Source: Membranipora membranacea
Lineage: Eukaryota > Bryozoa > Gymnolaemata > Cheilostomatida > Membraniporidae
Direction of reading: 5' to 3'
Length of the DNA stretch: 64,000 nucleotides
NCBI GenBank assembly: GCA_914767715.1
Contig: OU612075.1
Span: 12,958,001-13,022,000, forward strand
A program made the position numbers and the translations under genes. Numbering within the stretch: position 1 is the first letter of the stretch; each line of letters opens with the position of its first letter. This document shows positions 62,249-64,000 of this stretch, piece after piece. A model generated the notes under the pieces. It had not been told where the DNA came from. It worked only from the letters and a program-made list of their open reading frames with translations, and made no database searches.

Positions 62249-63906
62249 TTATTCAATTGATAATAGTGATGGCACAATATATGAAAATAAAACATATACA
62301 AGTAAGAAAATAGAGGTCAGGGAAAATCTAATCACACGATCCCTGACAGTAAGTATAGACAGATTTGAGTAGATTGCCGCCTGTAAGCACCGGATGACGC
62401 ACTATTATTTTGATGTTTAGAAAAAATCTCTTTTCTCAACCTTATCCCTGATTAAAACACGTAGCTTATTAAGTAGAAAAAGAGTTTGATACTTATATAC
62501 ATGAAGAATATAAGTAGCCCATTGATTCCAAAGTAAGTGACCACATTAAAAATAGGGACGGGTACCGTATGCACCTGATCAGCTGCTTTAGGGTTATAAT
62601 AAGGACCCTGCAACGTCCACTGTGAGGAACCACAACTACCAAACAACAGTCTGTAAATCAAAACAAGTATCAGATAGTCAGTAATATGTACAGGTCTATC
62701 AGTAATAAGGATAAAATCAACTCAACCCCAGAGGAGTAAATGTTAGCTATATTTTAGTTTGGGGTTTACTTAATATTACCTGGCACTAAGTTTTGGCTAG
62801 CTGAGGTGACAGCCTATACAAAGCAGAGAAGGCGGGTAAATGTCAGCTAACTTTAAATAAAGCTGTTTCATGCAGGTACGGCAAGGCAACTGTCCTCTTG
62901 CAAATACTTTTCTCCTCCAGGGTATAAGACAATGTGAAAAGTTGATAAAAATGAACATGTGTAATAACAGATATACATCATGTCCAGCCTCCTGTTTATG
63001 TGATAATAAGACCCACCTGAGGGCAAGTTTGGGATGATCCCAGATCTTTGGTTTGGCCCCAAAAGATTCGGCTATCTCATCACAGTACACCAGAGGATGC
63101 CTCTGAAGGGTGTGACGTGTGGATTCTTTGTAATTTGCCTGTCCCATCTATAACAATGAGTATGTAATATTATTATCAATGTTCATTTATAAAAGCTTTT
63201 AGAACACATTAATATGGACGTTCTCATGCTTGCAGCTGGGCAATAATATACGCATTTTGATCAACCAACATATACAGTTATATATAATTATATACACTTT
63301 TGATGGAGATATCTAATATTGACAGTGGCACACGCAAGCACAGCTTGTTTTAACTGTGAACGTTACATGCTTACCTTATCTTTGATAATTCTCTCTTTCA
63401 TCTCAAGTTTTGAGGGTAGAGTGCACCTGCCCGTAATCAGCATTCCCAACCACTGAGCCTGAATCTCTGATATCTCTATCAGGCTTCCAATTGGCTGAAC
63501 GTAACCAATCATGGCAAGACTCTTACCGAAATCAGGACTAAAAACTGTGTGATACATCTAAAACAAACCATAGTGCTATTATACCAAGCTGTCAACCTAT
63601 CCAGACTAACGACCACTAGTCAGATTGAATAAACAGTATGGGAGGTTTTGAAATATTGGATTACTAGTAAATGCTGAATAGGAATGGGTCCTTTCCTCTA
63701 AACGGAAACAGATTTCAGACTAGTCACGATGAATCACTTATAAATTAAGTCACCTTTAGGTCATTAGTCTGCTCGTTAAGTATCATTTCTCTCACTTCAT
63801 CCTCAAGGTAAGGTAGCTGGATGGTATAACCGGTACATTTGATAATCACATCGACATCATTCGTGACAGAACCGTCAGTGAACCTAACAAAGTCCTCGCC
63901 AATCTC
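62249..63906 (-). CDS. Flavin-containing monooxygenase, C-terminal half (5' end outside window)
   Basis: FMOs use FAD, NADPH and O2 to oxygenate soft nucleophiles (N, S) in small molecules, usually in the endoplasmic reticulum. On the minus strand, exons 63906-63754, 63557-63375, 63147-63017, 62650-62575 and 62380-62249 join in phase to 224 residues plus stop. Family landmarks appear in order: DVDVIIKCTGYTIQLPYL (the conserved ATGY region, here CTGY), FSPDFGKSLAMIGYVQPIG, ISEIQAQW, YKESTRHTLQRHPLVYCDEI, and LLFGSCGSSQWTLQGP, which corresponds to FGPC-x-xYQFRL-xGPG of vertebrate FMOs. The C-terminus (SLTSIFLLVYVLFSYIVP) is a hydrophobic tail anchor as in microsomal FMOs. The FAD and NADPH dinucleotide-binding motifs would lie in the N-terminal half beyond position 64000. 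I cannot assign a subtype. The donor of the fourth exon (CAG before GTGCAT) is weak but the phase fits. Confidence 0.9.
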
Positions 63907-64000
63907 CTGCAGGCACAAAACGGTAACAATAATAGTGACAAATTACCTACTTGCTACTAATAGCAGACAACTTTAAAGTATCAAAAATTAACAGCACTTG

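Noticed and set aside
62013-62372. 119-codon plus-strand frame
   Set aside because: Much of it is antisense to the last FMO exon, which is supported by splice phase, family motifs and a polyadenylation signal.
62797-63147. 116-codon minus-strand frame read as one exon
   Set aside because: Only 63147-63017 is FMO exon; the rest is read-through into the following intron past a consensus donor (CAG before GTGGGT).

Overview
The window looks like nuclear DNA of a bilaterian invertebrate. It has AT-rich, intron-dense single genes with GT-AG introns of about 0.1 to 10 kb, metazoan-specific protein families, TATA and CCAAT promoter elements and AATAAA polyadenylation signals. A lophotrochozoan or invertebrate deuterostome would fit, but the sequence alone does not settle the phylum. 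There are no operons, CRISPR arrays, plasmid functions or viral genes. I rebuilt every gene by reading exons by eye and requiring that the splice phase be kept across every junction.

Layout: (1) 5.9-22.9 kb, plus strand: an 18-coding-exon non-classical cadherin of about 971 residues. It has a signal peptide, five extracellular cadherin repeats, one membrane span and a tail of about 370 residues. Two non-coding 5' exons probably lie at 3.3-3.9 kb. (2) 25.5-27.7 kb, plus strand: a compact TATA-driven gene for a secreted six-cysteine protein with a furin-type site. I do not recognise its family. (3) 31.8-40.0 kb, plus strand: a complete six-exon ZMAT2 gene (U4/U6.U5 tri-snRNP component, Snu23 homologue). 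(4) 43.5-61.5 kb, plus strand: a transcription factor with five C2H2 fingers. Its common exons lie at 57.1-60.3 kb, and three alternative first coding exons (43.9, 47.5 and 53.5 kb), all in phase 0, appear to feed into them. (5) 64.0-62.2 kb, minus strand: the 3' half of a membrane-anchored flavin-containing monooxygenase gene, convergent with the zinc-finger gene and running off the right edge.

The genes do not form one pathway. The points most worth following are the orphan secreted protein, the alternative promoter set of the zinc-finger gene, a duplicated splice acceptor that could insert 12 residues into cadherin repeat 4, and the cadherin-ZMAT2 linkage, which recalls the human 5q31 neighbourhood where ZMAT2 lies beside the protocadherin alpha cluster. 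The remaining sequence is intron and intergenic DNA with a few short tandem or inverted repeats.
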